From contig NC_019966.1 of assembly GCF_000328565.1 (NCBI RefSeq), forward strand, positions 5,270,001 through 5,334,000: a DNA stretch of 64,000 nt, in the 5' to 3' direction. Below, in pieces: positions 17,744 to 25,865 of this stretch. The position numbers were made by a program, and so were the translations under genes. The stretch's first letter is position 1, and every line of letters starts with the position of its first letter. The stretch comes from Mycobacterium sp. JS623 (lineage in GTDB: Bacteria; Actinomycetota; Actinomycetes; Mycobacteriales; Mycobacteriaceae). Under the pieces are notes generated by a model, which was not told the origin of the DNA, did not search any database, and saw only the letters and a list, made by a program, of their open reading frames with translations.

Positions 17744-18708
17744 CCGTACCTGGCGCGCCGCAACGGGCGCTGGTGATCGGCGAGGCGCTGATCGACATCG
17801 TGAAGCGAGAAGGCGGGGCCGCAGGCGAACACGTCGGCGGCAGCCCGCTGAATGTCGCCGTGGGACTCGCGCGGCTGGGTCGCGGCGCAGACTTCCTGAC
17901 TCACATCGGCGACGACCAACGCGGTCGCCGCATCGTCGACCACCTCAAACAGTCTGGCGTGCAATTGGTCTCGGGCAGCACGACTGCCGCGCGTACACCA
18001 ACCGCCTTGGCGACACTGGACGCCAACGGTTCGGCGCAGTATGTCTTCGACATCGACTGGCAATTGACAGGAACGCCAGAGGTCGCGCCGCCGCTCGTCG
18101 CGCACACCGGATCGATCGCGACGGTGCTCGAGCCGGGTTGCCGCGCCACCGCCGCGCTGATCGACACGTATCGGCCGTCGGCGACAGTGACGTTCGATCC
18201 CAATGTGCGGCCTGCGCTCATCGAGGACGACGACATCGCCCGCGGCCGCATCGATCGCTGGATCGAACGCTGCGACGTGGTCAAGGCCAGCGACGAGGAC
18301 ATGCGCTGGATCGACCCCAACCGCTCCCCCGAGCAGATTGCCAAGACGTGGCTGGCGCTGGGCCCGTCGATCGTCGCGGTGACGACGGGCGAGGCGGGTG
18401 CGTTTGCGATGTGCGCGGCGGGAATGGTGCGAGTGCCCGCGCTGCAGGTGAACGTCGTGGACACCGTCGGCGCGGGCGACGCGTTCATGTCGGGCCTGAT
18501 CGACGCGTTGTGGTCACTTGGCCTGCTCGGGGCCGAGCGACGGCCGCACTTGGCCCGCATCGATGTCGACGCGCTGACCGGGGTGGTGCAGACAGCCGCG
18601 CTGTCCGCGGCATTGACAGTGGCTCGCGCCGGCGCTGACCTGCCCGATCGCGCGACCAGGGACGCGGCGGCGGCCGGGTCGGGCCCGTTGTTGCCTCAGC
18701 CGGGCTAG
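17740..18708 (+). CDS. PfkB-family carbohydrate kinase (fructokinase/xylulokinase role)
   Basis: 322 aa from ATG 17740, which overlaps the preceding stop (ATGA). The frame is open upstream only as a shadow of the dehydrogenase. It carries the PfkB N-terminal signature GGSPLNVAVGLARLGR and the C-terminal signature DTVGAGDAFMSGL with the catalytic aspartate in GAGD. It would phosphorylate the ketose made by the two dehydrogenases and complete polyol entry into central metabolism. Fructose is the simplest substrate guess. It ends 9 bp before ku. Confidence 0.9.
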   Translation: MTVPGAPQRALVIGEALIDIVKREGGAAGEHVGGSPLNVAVGLARLGRGADFLTHIGDDQRGRRIVDHLKQSGVQLVSGSTTAARTPTALATLDANGSAQYVFDIDWQLTGTPEVAPPLVAHTGSIATVLEPGCRATAALIDTYRPSATVTFDPNVRPALIEDDDIARGRIDRWIERCDVVKASDEDMRWIDPNRSPEQIAKTWLALGPSIVAVTTGEAGAFAMCAAGMVRVPALQVNVVDTVGAGDAFMSGLIDALWSLGLLGAERRPHLARIDVDALTGVVQTAALSAALTVARAGADLPDRATRDAAAAGSGPLLPQPG

Positions 18709-18717
18709 CCTGGGCTT

Positions 18718-19644
18718 ATGCGTTCCATATGGAAAGGTTCAATCGCCTTTGGCCTGGTGAACGTGCCGGTCAAGGTCTATAGCGCGACCGAAGACCACGA
18801 CATCAAGTTCCACCAGGTGCACGCGAAGGACAACGGACGCATTCGCTACAAGCGCGTCTGCGAGGTGTGCGGCGAAGTCGTCGAGTATCGAGACATCGCC
18901 AAGGCATACGAATCCGAAGACGGCCAGACGGTCGTGATCACCGACGAGGACATCGCGACGCTGCCTGAGGAGCGCAGCCGCGAGATCGAGGTGCTGGAGT
19001 TCGTTCCCGCCAGTGACATCGATCCGATGATGTACGACAAGAGTTACTTCCTCGAGCCCGACGGCAAGTCGTCGAAGTCCTATGTGCTGCTGACGAAGAC
19101 GCTCAAGGAGACCGACCGAGTCGCGATCGTGCACTTCGCGTTGCGCAACAAGACTCGACTCGCCGCGCTGCGGGTGCAGGACTTTTCCAAGCGTGACGTG
19201 ATGATCGTCCAGACCCTGTTGTGGCCCGACGAGATTCGCGATCCCGATTTCCCGGTGCTGGACAAGAAGGTAGAGGTAAAGCCGGCCGAGTTGAAGATGG
19301 CCAGCCAAGTGGTCGAGTCGATGACCGACGACTTCAACCCGGACCGTTACCACGACGATTATCAGGAGCAACTGCACGAGCTGGTGCAGGCGAAACTCGA
19401 AGGCGGCGAAGCGTTTACCACCGAAGAGCAGCCGAAGGAGCTCGACGAGACCGAGGACGTGTCTGATCTGCTGGCCAAGTTGGAGGCCAGCGTGAAGGCT
19501 CGCCGTAGCGGCGGTTCGGACGGCGACGGGCAGGCCAAGAAGGCGCCTGCCAAGAAGGCAGCAGCGAAAAAGGCGCCGGCCAAGAAGGCCGCGAAGAAAG
19601 CTCCTGCGAAGAAGACCGCAAAGAAGGCAGCGGCCAAGAAGTAG
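18718..19644 (+). CDS. ku: Non-homologous end-joining protein Ku
   Basis: 308 aa. The Ku core (about 1-250) starts MRSIWKGSIAFGLVNVPVK and carries the minimal bridging-barrel motifs (ATEDHDIKFHQVH, YKRVCEVCGEV, LEPDG). The last about 45 residues are a low-complexity tail of Lys-Ala-Pro repeats (KKAPAKKAAAKK type). Such tails occur in M. smegmatis Ku and are reported to modulate DNA binding; M. tuberculosis Ku lacks the long version. Ku dimers thread on DNA ends and recruit LigD (4419-6704 here). It lies 9 bp behind the kinase gene and may be read through from the polyol operon. Confidence 0.97.
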   Translation: MRSIWKGSIAFGLVNVPVKVYSATEDHDIKFHQVHAKDNGRIRYKRVCEVCGEVVEYRDIAKAYESEDGQTVVITDEDIATLPEERSREIEVLEFVPASDIDPMMYDKSYFLEPDGKSSKSYVLLTKTLKETDRVAIVHFALRNKTRLAALRVQDFSKRDVMIVQTLLWPDEIRDPDFPVLDKKVEVKPAELKMASQVVESMTDDFNPDRYHDDYQEQLHELVQAKLEGGEAFTTEEQPKELDETEDVSDLLAKLEASVKARRSGGSDGDGQAKKAPAKKAAAKKAPAKKAAKKAPAKKTAKKAAAKK

Positions 19645-20112
19645 CTACGCGCGCAGGTCCACCCGCAGCGCATCATGCTCATCGAGTATCCGGCGCAGCG
19701 CGGCGTCCATCGGATGAGCCGACGCGAGGTCACGGCGGAACCCGCTGTCCACCACCGCAACCGCGCCCTGGCGCAGTTCGGTGGTGTCGATCTGATCGAC
19801 GAACGGGTCGAATAATCCGGGCGGTGTGGCCAGGTAATAGAGTGCCCGGGCCGATTGAGCCAACACGGCGGCATACATCAGACCATGTTGGGTGATCACG
19901 AAGAGTTCAGAAGAAATGCCGGCGTTCGGAGTCTCGACCTTGCCCCATGCCATCGCGGCACGCCGCAATTGCGCCAATCGATCCGGGACGTCGTCGCTGA
20001 GCGTGAACAACCTCTCGACGAGCGCGTCGCCCGTCCGCGGACACTTGTCGATCGCCGGCCTGAAATACCGCTGGAAAATCTCACCGAAGAAGTCGTAGCG
20101 TTGCTCGCTCAT
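19645..20112 (-). CDS. Conserved hypothetical protein
   Basis: 155 aa, no recognisable domain or signal peptide. The sequence is soluble, mainly helical, with an aromatic N terminus (YDFFGEIFQRYFRP). Codon use is normal for the genome, so it is very likely a real gene. It converges with ku with no intergenic space: the two stop codons abut at 19644/19645. It is divergent from the SDR operon at 20285, so its promoter shares the interval that contains the KstR-type palindrome. Confidence 0.7.
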   Translation of the reverse strand: MSEQRYDFFGEIFQRYFRPAIDKCPRTGDALVERLFTLSDDVPDRLAQLRRAAMAWGKVETPNAGISSELFVITQHGLMYAAVLAQSARALYYLATPPGLFDPFVDQIDTTELRQGAVAVVDSGFRRDLASAHPMDAALRRILDEHDALRVDLRA

Positions 20113-20206
20113 GGCGGCTCCCCAGATTTCGGACGTGCATCCCTATTGTGCGCCTGAAACCGTCAGCGAAGAAGGCGTCCAAGAGAAGTCCGCGTTCCTG
20201 AGAAAC

Positions 20207-20220
20207 TAGAACGTGTTTCA
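20207..20220. promoter_or_regulatory. KstR-type operator (TnnAACnnGTTnnA)
   Basis: TAGAACGTGTTTCA matches every fixed position of the 14-bp palindrome reported for KstR, the TetR-family repressor of cholesterol catabolism in mycobacteria. It lies 65 bp upstream of the SDR start at 20285 and 95 bp from the divergent gene at 20112. The match is exact; regulation by KstR is inferred. Confidence 0.72.
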
Positions 20221-20284
20221 AAAACCCCTCCCGTGCGGCGCCAACCCCTGCTAGCGTCTGCCCGGCAGAGGAAAAGAGGCTCAC

Positions 20285-21076
20285 GTGATTCTTGACAAAT
20301 TCAGGCTGGACGACCAGGTCGCCGTGGTGACCGGAGCGGGCCGCGGTTTGGGCGCGGCGATGGCCGTGGCATTCGCGGAAGTCGGTGCGGACGTGGTGAT
20401 TGCCGCCCGAACGCAGTCACAACTCGAGGAGGTCGCCGAGCAGGTCCAAGCGGCCGGTCGCAAGGCGCATATCGTCGTCGCCGACCTCGCGCACCCCGAC
20501 GACACCGCCAAGCTGGCCGGTGAAGCTGTCGAGGCGTTCGGGAAACTAGACATCGTCGTGAACAACGTCGGCGGCACCATGCCCAACACGTTGCTGACGA
20601 CGTCGGTCAAGGACATGAAAGACGCCTTCACCTTCAACGTGCTCACCGCTCACGCGCTGACGATCGCCGCGGTTCCGCTCATGCTGGAGCACTCCGGCGG
20701 CGGCAGCATCATCAACATCACCTCGACCATGGGCCGGTTGGCGGGCCGCGGTTTCGCCGCATACGCCACGGCCAAGGGCGCGCTTGCGCACTACACCCGG
20801 CAGGCCGCGCTGGATCTGTGCCCGAAGATCCGGGTCAACGCGATCGCGCCGGGATCGATCCTCACCTCCGCACTCGACATCGTCGCGTCCAACGACGAAC
20901 TGCGCGAGCCGATGGAAAAGGCAACGCCCATGCGGAGACTCGGCGATCCGGCTGATATCGCTGCGGCCGCGGTGTATCTCTCATCGCCAGCGGGCAGCTT
21001 CCTGACCGGCAAGATGCTCGAGATCGACGGCGGGCTCACCATCCCGAACCTCGACCTGCCCATCCCGGATCTGTGA
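20285..21076 (+). CDS. Short-chain dehydrogenase/reductase (possible KstR-regulon member)
   Basis: 263 aa from GTG 20285 with a GAAAAGAGG site just upstream. It is a classical SDR: cofactor motif TGAGRGLG (residues 17-24), NNVGG, catalytic Ser in ITSTMG and YATAK (Tyr-x3-Lys), with PGS after it. The Arg after the glycine motif and AART later suggest NADP(H) is possible. Its substrate is unknown. The KstR-type box upstream points to sterol or lipid metabolism. The next gene follows after 10 bp, so the two form an operon. The gene pair resembles the Rv0927c-Rv0926c arrangement of M. tuberculosis. Confidence 0.87.
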   Translation: MILDKFRLDDQVAVVTGAGRGLGAAMAVAFAEVGADVVIAARTQSQLEEVAEQVQAAGRKAHIVVADLAHPDDTAKLAGEAVEAFGKLDIVVNNVGGTMPNTLLTTSVKDMKDAFTFNVLTAHALTIAAVPLMLEHSGGGSIINITSTMGRLAGRGFAAYATAKGALAHYTRQAALDLCPKIRVNAIAPGSILTSALDIVASNDELREPMEKATPMRRLGDPADIAAAAVYLSSPAGSFLTGKMLEIDGGLTIPNLDLPIPDL

Positions 21077-21086
21077 GGAGCTAGCC

Positions 21087-22163
21087 ATGGCCATCAAAGT
21101 CGCGCAGATCGGCACGGGCAACGTCGGCCGGCACGCGCTCGCCCAACTCATCACCGATCCGCGCTTCGAGCTCACCGGCGTGTGGGTGTCCAGCGATGCC
21201 AAAGCGGGCAAGGACGCCGCTGAGCTTGCGGGACTTGACAATTCGACCGGCATAAAAGCGACCACCGATCTCGACGCAGTGCTGGCGACCAACCCGCAGT
21301 GTGCCGTTTACACCGCGATGGCCGACAACCGCCTGCCGGACGCACTCGAGGATTACCGCAAGATCCTCGCCGCCGGCATCAACGTCGTCGGCAGCGCCGC
21401 AGTCTTCCTGCAGTATCCGTGGCAGACGCTGCCCGACGAGCTCATCACGCCGATCGAAGACGCCGCAAAGGCAGGCAACGCAAGCATTTTCATCAACGGC
21501 ATCGACCCGGGCTTCGCCAACGACCTGGTTCCGCTCGCGCTGGCGGGCACGTGTCAGAGCGTCGAACAGATCCGTTGCATGGAGATCATCAACTACGACA
21601 CCTACGACAGTGCCACCGTCATGTTCGACGTGATGGGCTTCGGCAGGCCGCTCGACGAGCTGCCGATGCTGTTGCAGCCCGGCGTGCTGAGTCTGGCGTG
21701 GGGCTCGGTCGTCCGTCAACTGGCCGCGGGCCTCGGCATCGAACTCGACGAGGTCAAGGAAACCTACGTCCGCGAACCCGCACCAGAGGATTTCGATATC
21801 GCCTCCGGCCACATTCCTGAAGGCAGCGCCGCCGCACTGCGCTTCGAAGTGCAGGGCATCAAGGACGGCAAGGTCGCCGTCGTGCTCGAACACGTCACCC
21901 GGTTGCGCGACGATCTACGGCCTGACTGGCCGCAGCCCGCGCAGGAGGGCGGTTCTTACCGCATCGAAATCACCGGCGAACCGTCCTACGCGTTGGACCT
22001 CTGCCTGAGCAGCCGCAAGGGCGATCACAACCACGCAGGCTTGGTCGCGACCGCCGCGCGCGTGGTCAACGCGATTCCCGCCGTGATCGATGCCGAGCCG
22101 GGCATCACGACCACGTTGGACTTGCCCCTGATTACCGGAAAAGCGCTGTACGCTGGCAGCTAA
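21087..22163 (+). CDS. Dihydrodipicolinate-reductase-like NAD(P)-binding protein (native amine dehydrogenase family)
   Basis: 358 aa. The N-terminal Rossmann motif is QIGTGNVGRHAL (residues 7-18). The overall pattern (MAIKVAQIGTGNVG, then PGFANDL and VMGFGRPLDE) matches the family that holds 2,4-diaminopentanoate dehydrogenases and native amine dehydrogenases, of which mycobacterial members are known. The reaction would be NAD(P)-dependent interconversion of a ketone or aldehyde and an amine, or a related oxidoreduction. An acyl or sterol-derived carbonyl substrate is only suggested by the preceding SDR and the KstR-type site. RBS GAGGAG precedes the ATG. Confidence 0.75.
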   Translation: MAIKVAQIGTGNVGRHALAQLITDPRFELTGVWVSSDAKAGKDAAELAGLDNSTGIKATTDLDAVLATNPQCAVYTAMADNRLPDALEDYRKILAAGINVVGSAAVFLQYPWQTLPDELITPIEDAAKAGNASIFINGIDPGFANDLVPLALAGTCQSVEQIRCMEIINYDTYDSATVMFDVMGFGRPLDELPMLLQPGVLSLAWGSVVRQLAAGLGIELDEVKETYVREPAPEDFDIASGHIPEGSAAALRFEVQGIKDGKVAVVLEHVTRLRDDLRPDWPQPAQEGGSYRIEITGEPSYALDLCLSSRKGDHNHAGLVATAARVVNAIPAVIDAEPGITTTLDLPLITGKALYAGS

Positions 22164-22195
22164 CTCGGGGGTTAATTGAAAAGAAGGACTTGCCT

Positions 22196-22486
22196 ATGCG
22201 GAGGACCAGGCGCTACTTCACCCCGTTGATTGTCGCGGCAGGCGCCGCAGCGGCCCTCATCTCCGCGCCCACCGCACCGGCCGATCCCGGCGATTCATCC
22301 ACCCTGCCGTCGTGTACCAGCGTCGGCGGCGTGACCGATATGGGCGCCGGGACGACCGAATGCGCCACACCCGGCAACGTTCAGCTGGACGCGACCCCGC
22401 CCGAACCCGATTACCCGTATCCGTGGGATGACGAGTTCTGGGGTCCAGCGTTGATTATCGGTGGCGGCGGCGGAGGCCGTCGCTAG
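22196..22486 (+). CDS. Small secreted Pro/Gly-rich protein
   Basis: 96 aa from ATG 22196 (AGAAGGA upstream). The signal peptide (about 1-32) ends near APTAPA. The mature protein is acidic with two cysteines (CTSVGG, ECATPG), a PDYPYPWDDEFWGP aromatic patch and a terminal Gly-rich run ending GGRR. No family function is known. It is followed 36 bp later by a second, similarly organised small secreted protein, which suggests a related pair. Both precede mntH. Confidence 0.7.
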   Translation: MRRTRRYFTPLIVAAGAAAALISAPTAPADPGDSSTLPSCTSVGGVTDMGAGTTECATPGNVQLDATPPEPDYPYPWDDEFWGPALIIGGGGGGRR

Positions 22487-22522
22487 CCAAGGTTTTTCCG
22501 CGGCCCATTAAGGAGGCCAACC

Positions 22523-22768
22523 ATGCGGACCAAGATTTGCTCCCTCGCAACGCTTTTGGCGATAGCAGGTGCCAGCGCGGCGATAGCGCTGGCTCCAGTC
22601 GCGTCGGCGACACCGCAATGCACCACCACCGCGCCGAACACCACGCAGTGCCAGACCAACGGCAGCACACAGATCGTCACCTCGCCACAGCAAAACAACT
22701 GGAACGGCGGCTGGCCGTGGTGGGGTGGCGGGGGAATCGTGATCGGCTTCGGCGGTTGGGGCTGGTAA
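22523..22768 (+). CDS. Small secreted Gly/Trp-rich protein
   Basis: 81 aa with a clear AGGAGG ribosome-binding site. The signal peptide (1-29) is cleaved after PVASA. The mature part has two cysteines (QCTTT, QCQTN), an Asn/Thr-rich stretch and a C-terminal tail of glycine and tryptophan (GGWPWWGGGG, GFGGWGW). Mycobacteria encode many such short exported proteins of unknown role. The layout parallels the preceding gene (two cysteines, then an aromatic/Gly tail), so the two probably share ancestry. A short CCCTC-TGC-GAGGG hairpin at 22786-22798 follows it. Confidence 0.75.
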   Translation: MRTKICSLATLLAIAGASAAIALAPVASATPQCTTTAPNTTQCQTNGSTQIVTSPQQNNWNGGWPWWGGGGIVIGFGGWGW

Positions 22769-22802
22769 GGCCGACCCGCCGCTAGCCCTCTGCGAGGGTT
22801 TC

Positions 22803-22813
22803 GGCTAACCTAA
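22803..22813. promoter_or_regulatory. Half-site for a DtxR-family metal regulator upstream of mntH
   Basis: GGCTAACCTAA matches the right half of the IdeR/DtxR consensus (TTAGGTTAGSCTAACCTAA), while the left half is poorly conserved. It lies 38-48 bp before the mntH start. MntR, the manganese-responsive DtxR-family repressor of mntH in mycobacteria, is the most likely protein to use it. This is inference from a partial match. Confidence 0.45.
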
Positions 22814-22850
22814 CTTTTCTATTCGCATTCCCGGATAGAGAGTGGGCTAG

Positions 22851-24077
22851 TTGATCCAGGACACCGCGCCGCGGCTACGGCCCAGCTGGCTGTTGCTTGG
22901 GCCTGCGTTCGTCGCCGCCATCGCTTACGTCGACCCCGGCAATGTCGCGGCCAACGTCAGCGCAGGCGCGCAGTACGGCTTCCTACTCGTCTGGGTCATC
23001 ATCGTCGCCAACGTGATGGCCGGGCTGGTGCAGTACCTGTCGGCCAAGGTGGGCCTCGTCACCGGCCGCAGCCTGCCCGAGGCCGTCGCGGACCACACCC
23101 GCACCCCGACCCGCATCGTGTACTGGCTGCAGGCCGAATTGGTCGCCATGGCAACGGATCTCGCCGAGGTCGTCGGCGGCGCGATCGCCTTGCACCTCCT
23201 ATTCGATCTGCCGCTTCTGGTGGGCGGTGTCATCACCGGGTTCGTGTCATTGCTGCTGTTGACCATCCAGAACCGGCGCGGCCAACGCATGTTCGAGCGG
23301 GTGATCAGCGGACTGCTGCTGATCATCGCGATCGGATTCCTCACGAGCCTGTTCGTCGAGCCGCCCGCCGCAGCAGATGTGGCGGCGGGCCTGCTACCGC
23401 GGTTCCATGGCGCCGAGAGCGTGCTGCTGGCCACCGCGATGCTGGGTGCCACGGTCATGCCGCATGCGGTGTACCTGCACTCCGGTCTGGCCCGCGACCG
23501 ACACGGCCACCCCGAGGCCGGCAGGCGGCGCCGCATGTTGCTGAGGGTGACGCGGCTGGACGTCGGGCTGGCGATGCTCGTCGCCGGAGCCGTGAACCTG
23601 TCGATGCTGCTGGTGGCCGCCACGAACCTGCAGGGCCGCGACAACACCGACTCGATCGAGGGCGCGCATGCCGCGGTTCGCGACACGCTCGGCCCGACGG
23701 TCGCGCTGTTCTTCGCGATCGGCCTGCTGGCCTCCGGCCTGGCGTCGACGTCGGTGGGCGCCTACGCGGGCGCGATGATCATGCAGGGCCTGCTGCGGCG
23801 GTCATACCCGCTGCTGCTGCGGCGGCTGGTCACCCTCATCCCGGCGCTGGTGATTCTGGCGATCGGCATCGACCCGAGCCGCGCGCTGGTGCTGTCGCAA
23901 GTCGTGCTGTCGTTCGGCATCCCCTTCGCCCTGATTCCGTTGGTGCGGCTGACCAGCAACCGCGACCTGATGGGCGACGACACGAATCACCGCGCGACGA
24001 CCGCACTCGGCTGGACTGTCGCCGGAGTGATCAGCCTGCTGAACGTGGTGCTGATCTATCTCATGGTGCGGGGATAG
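22851..24077 (+). CDS. mntH: Nramp-type manganese/divalent metal transporter
   Basis: 408 aa from TTG 22851. It is an Nramp protein with about 11 membrane segments. The metal-binding DPGN motif of TM1 is at residues 28-31 (AYVDPGNVAAN) and the TM6 motif is MPHAVYLHS. These residues coordinate Mn2+/Fe2+ in proton-coupled import across the inner membrane. The gene order (SDR, amine-dehydrogenase-like, small protein, mntH, then the cyclotransferase fusion) resembles M. tuberculosis Rv0927c-Rv0923c, supporting the call. A DtxR-type half-site lies in the upstream gap. Confidence 0.93.
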   Translation: MIQDTAPRLRPSWLLLGPAFVAAIAYVDPGNVAANVSAGAQYGFLLVWVIIVANVMAGLVQYLSAKVGLVTGRSLPEAVADHTRTPTRIVYWLQAELVAMATDLAEVVGGAIALHLLFDLPLLVGGVITGFVSLLLLTIQNRRGQRMFERVISGLLLIIAIGFLTSLFVEPPAAADVAAGLLPRFHGAESVLLATAMLGATVMPHAVYLHSGLARDRHGHPEAGRRRRMLLRVTRLDVGLAMLVAGAVNLSMLLVAATNLQGRDNTDSIEGAHAAVRDTLGPTVALFFAIGLLASGLASTSVGAYAGAMIMQGLLRRSYPLLLRRLVTLIPALVILAIGIDPSRALVLSQVVLSFGIPFALIPLVRLTSNRDLMGDDTNHRATTALGWTVAGVISLLNVVLIYLMVRG

Positions 24078-24430
24078 CCCTGCCCTGCACCGATATTCGG
24101 GTGTACGTCGCCGTCGATCGAATCAGTACGCGGTTCTCTACGTCAAACACCGAGCACTCGGCGCTCAGAAGCGTGCGACCGTTGTGCACCATGGTGGCCT
24201 CGGCCCGAAGCGGACCGCCTCGCGGTTGCCGGTAGTAGCGGACATGCATGTCGGTTGTCACGGTGAACTCCGAGGAAAGGTGATAACAGCCGACCAGGCA
24301 GCAGGCGCACGCGGTACCCGCGAAGCATCAACAGCACGACGAAGCCCGGCTTCTGCTCGACGACCGTCATCCCCATCTGCCTGTGACCGGGGCGACTTGT
24401 GCAATGCGAATCATCAAACATGGCGAACCC
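24061..24430 (-). pseudogene. Degraded PaaI/4HBT-type acyl-CoA thioesterase
   Basis: The C-terminal part reads GCYHLSSEFTVTTDMHVRYY and then RAEATMVHNGRTLLSAE, the second half of a hot-dog thioesterase domain. The N-terminal part (GMTVVEQKPGFVV) lies in a different frame upstream. The central segment with the family helix and its HGG-type motif is missing, and a stop interrupts the frame of the C-terminal part. A deletion plus frameshift explains this. The 3' end overlaps the end of mntH by 17 bp. Confidence 0.6.
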
Positions 24431-24515
24431 CCCAAGGGGTTGGTGCACGACCGCTGGCCCCGGAGTTCGGGGTTGCCGCAAAGGCGCAGGTCGGGCATCT
24501 GGGAGAATGGACGTG

Positions 24516-25586
24516 ATGCGGGCGAATCACAGCTACTTCGCGTACGGGTCAAACCTGTGCGTGCAGCAGATGGCACGACGATGCCCAGGGGCGGTCAATC
24601 CCCGCCCGGCGCTGCTGGCCGACCATGACTGGCTGATCAACCAGCGCGGTGTCGCCACCGTCGAACCGTTCGACGGATCCGAGGTCCACGGCGTCGTGTG
24701 GCAGGTGACCGACCATGACCTGGCTACCCTGGACAGCGCCGAGGGTGTTCCTGTGCGATACCGCCGCGACCGGTTGGTCGTGCACACCGACGATGGCCCC
24801 GCGGAGGCATGGGTGTACATCGACCACCGGGTCGATCCCGGCCCGCCCCGACCGGGCTACCTGGAGCGCATCCTGGACGGCGCCGAGCACCACGACCTGC
24901 CCTTCCGCTGGATCGAATTCCTGCGACGCTGGGATCCCGCGAATTGGCCTATGCGCATCAACAAGTCGAATTCGGCTGCGCCGCGCTCACTTTCGGAACT
25001 GCTCGCCGAAACCGGCGTCATCGAGGACAGCACGCTGCGGTCGCGCTTCGGGTTCATGGCCATTCATGGCGGCGGCCTTGAGCAGATGACCGACGTCATC
25101 GCCGAACGGGCCGCCGACGCTGCAGGCGCGTCGGTGTACTTGCTTCGCCATCCCGACCACTACCCGCACCATCTGTCGTCGGCCCGCTACGACGCCGAGC
25201 AATCCGCGCGGCTGGCCGAATTCCTCGACCATGTCGAGGTCGTGGTTTCTCTGCACGGATACGGCCGCATCGGCCGCAGCACCCACCTGCTGGCCGGCGG
25301 AGGGAATCGCGAGCTGGCGCAGCACCTCGCACGCCACGTCGACGTGCCGGGCTACCAGGTGATCACGGATCTCGATGCGATCCCGCGCGAACTGCGCGGC
25401 ATGCATCCCGACAACCCGGTCAACCGGGTCCGCGGCGGCGGCACTCAGCTCGAGCTCACCCCGCGGGTGCGCGGGATCAGCCCCCGAAGCGGGCTGCCCG
25501 GCGACGACGGCCTGACCCCCGCGACATCCAAGCTGGTGCAGGGCCTCGTCGCGACCGCCCGGTCGTGGCCACTAACGTCGGCGTAG
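24516..25586 (+). CDS. Gamma-glutamylcyclotransferase fused to poly-gamma-glutamate hydrolase-like domain
   Basis: 356 aa from ATG 24516 (or GTG 24513). Residues about 1-125 are a GGCT/AIG2-type cyclotransferase: YFAYGSNLC, the general acid Glu in LDSAEGVP, and Y-R-R after it. GGCTs release 5-oxoproline from gamma-glutamyl compounds. Residues about 175-356 resemble the zinc-dependent poly-gamma-glutamate hydrolase family (DUF867): FGFMAIHGGGLEQMT, SLHGYGR, LLAGGGNRELA. Both domains act on gamma-glutamyl bonds in known relatives, so a joint role in turnover of a gamma-glutamyl polymer or peptide is plausible. There is no signal peptide, so it is cytosolic. The length and position match Rv0923c next to mntH. 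Confidence 0.78.
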   Translation: MRANHSYFAYGSNLCVQQMARRCPGAVNPRPALLADHDWLINQRGVATVEPFDGSEVHGVVWQVTDHDLATLDSAEGVPVRYRRDRLVVHTDDGPAEAWVYIDHRVDPGPPRPGYLERILDGAEHHDLPFRWIEFLRRWDPANWPMRINKSNSAAPRSLSELLAETGVIEDSTLRSRFGFMAIHGGGLEQMTDVIAERAADAAGASVYLLRHPDHYPHHLSSARYDAEQSARLAEFLDHVEVVVSLHGYGRIGRSTHLLAGGGNRELAQHLARHVDVPGYQVITDLDAIPRELRGMHPDNPVNRVRGGGTQLELTPRVRGISPRSGLPGDDGLTPATSKLVQGLVATARSWPLTSA

Positions 25587-25604
25587 TGCGCATCCCGACT
25601 CTCG

Positions 25605-25856
25605 GTGCCGTTCTCCTTCTCGTCCGTCACACTGACTGCCGCATGCGCCCAGCCGACACCGAGCCTGGGCATCGACCTGGACTGCGGCGTCAAGGTATGG
25701 GGTCATGGCGGCGACATCGAGGGCTTTCACAGCCTGATGGCGAAAGCCTTTGCCGGACCGGCAGTTTCGATCACCTTTACCGAGTCCGCCAAGGAGACGG
25801 AGCCGTCGGCCAACGACCCGAGGGCCGCGGTGCTGAACGCGGTGTACTGCCCGTAG
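25605..25856 (+). pseudogene. C-terminal fragment of a serine beta-lactamase-like hydrolase
   Basis: The 83-codon frame includes VKVWGHGGDIEGFHSLMAKA, the hallmark of the C-terminal region of class-C beta-lactamase/D-Ala-D-Ala carboxypeptidase-like proteins (G-H-G-G near the active site). The N-terminal domain with the S-x-x-K nucleophile is absent, and the upstream sequence belongs to the preceding gene. It is therefore a remnant left by deletion, not a functional enzyme. The first residues of the frame look unrelated. Confidence 0.6.
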
Positions 25857-25865
25857 TAAACTCGG

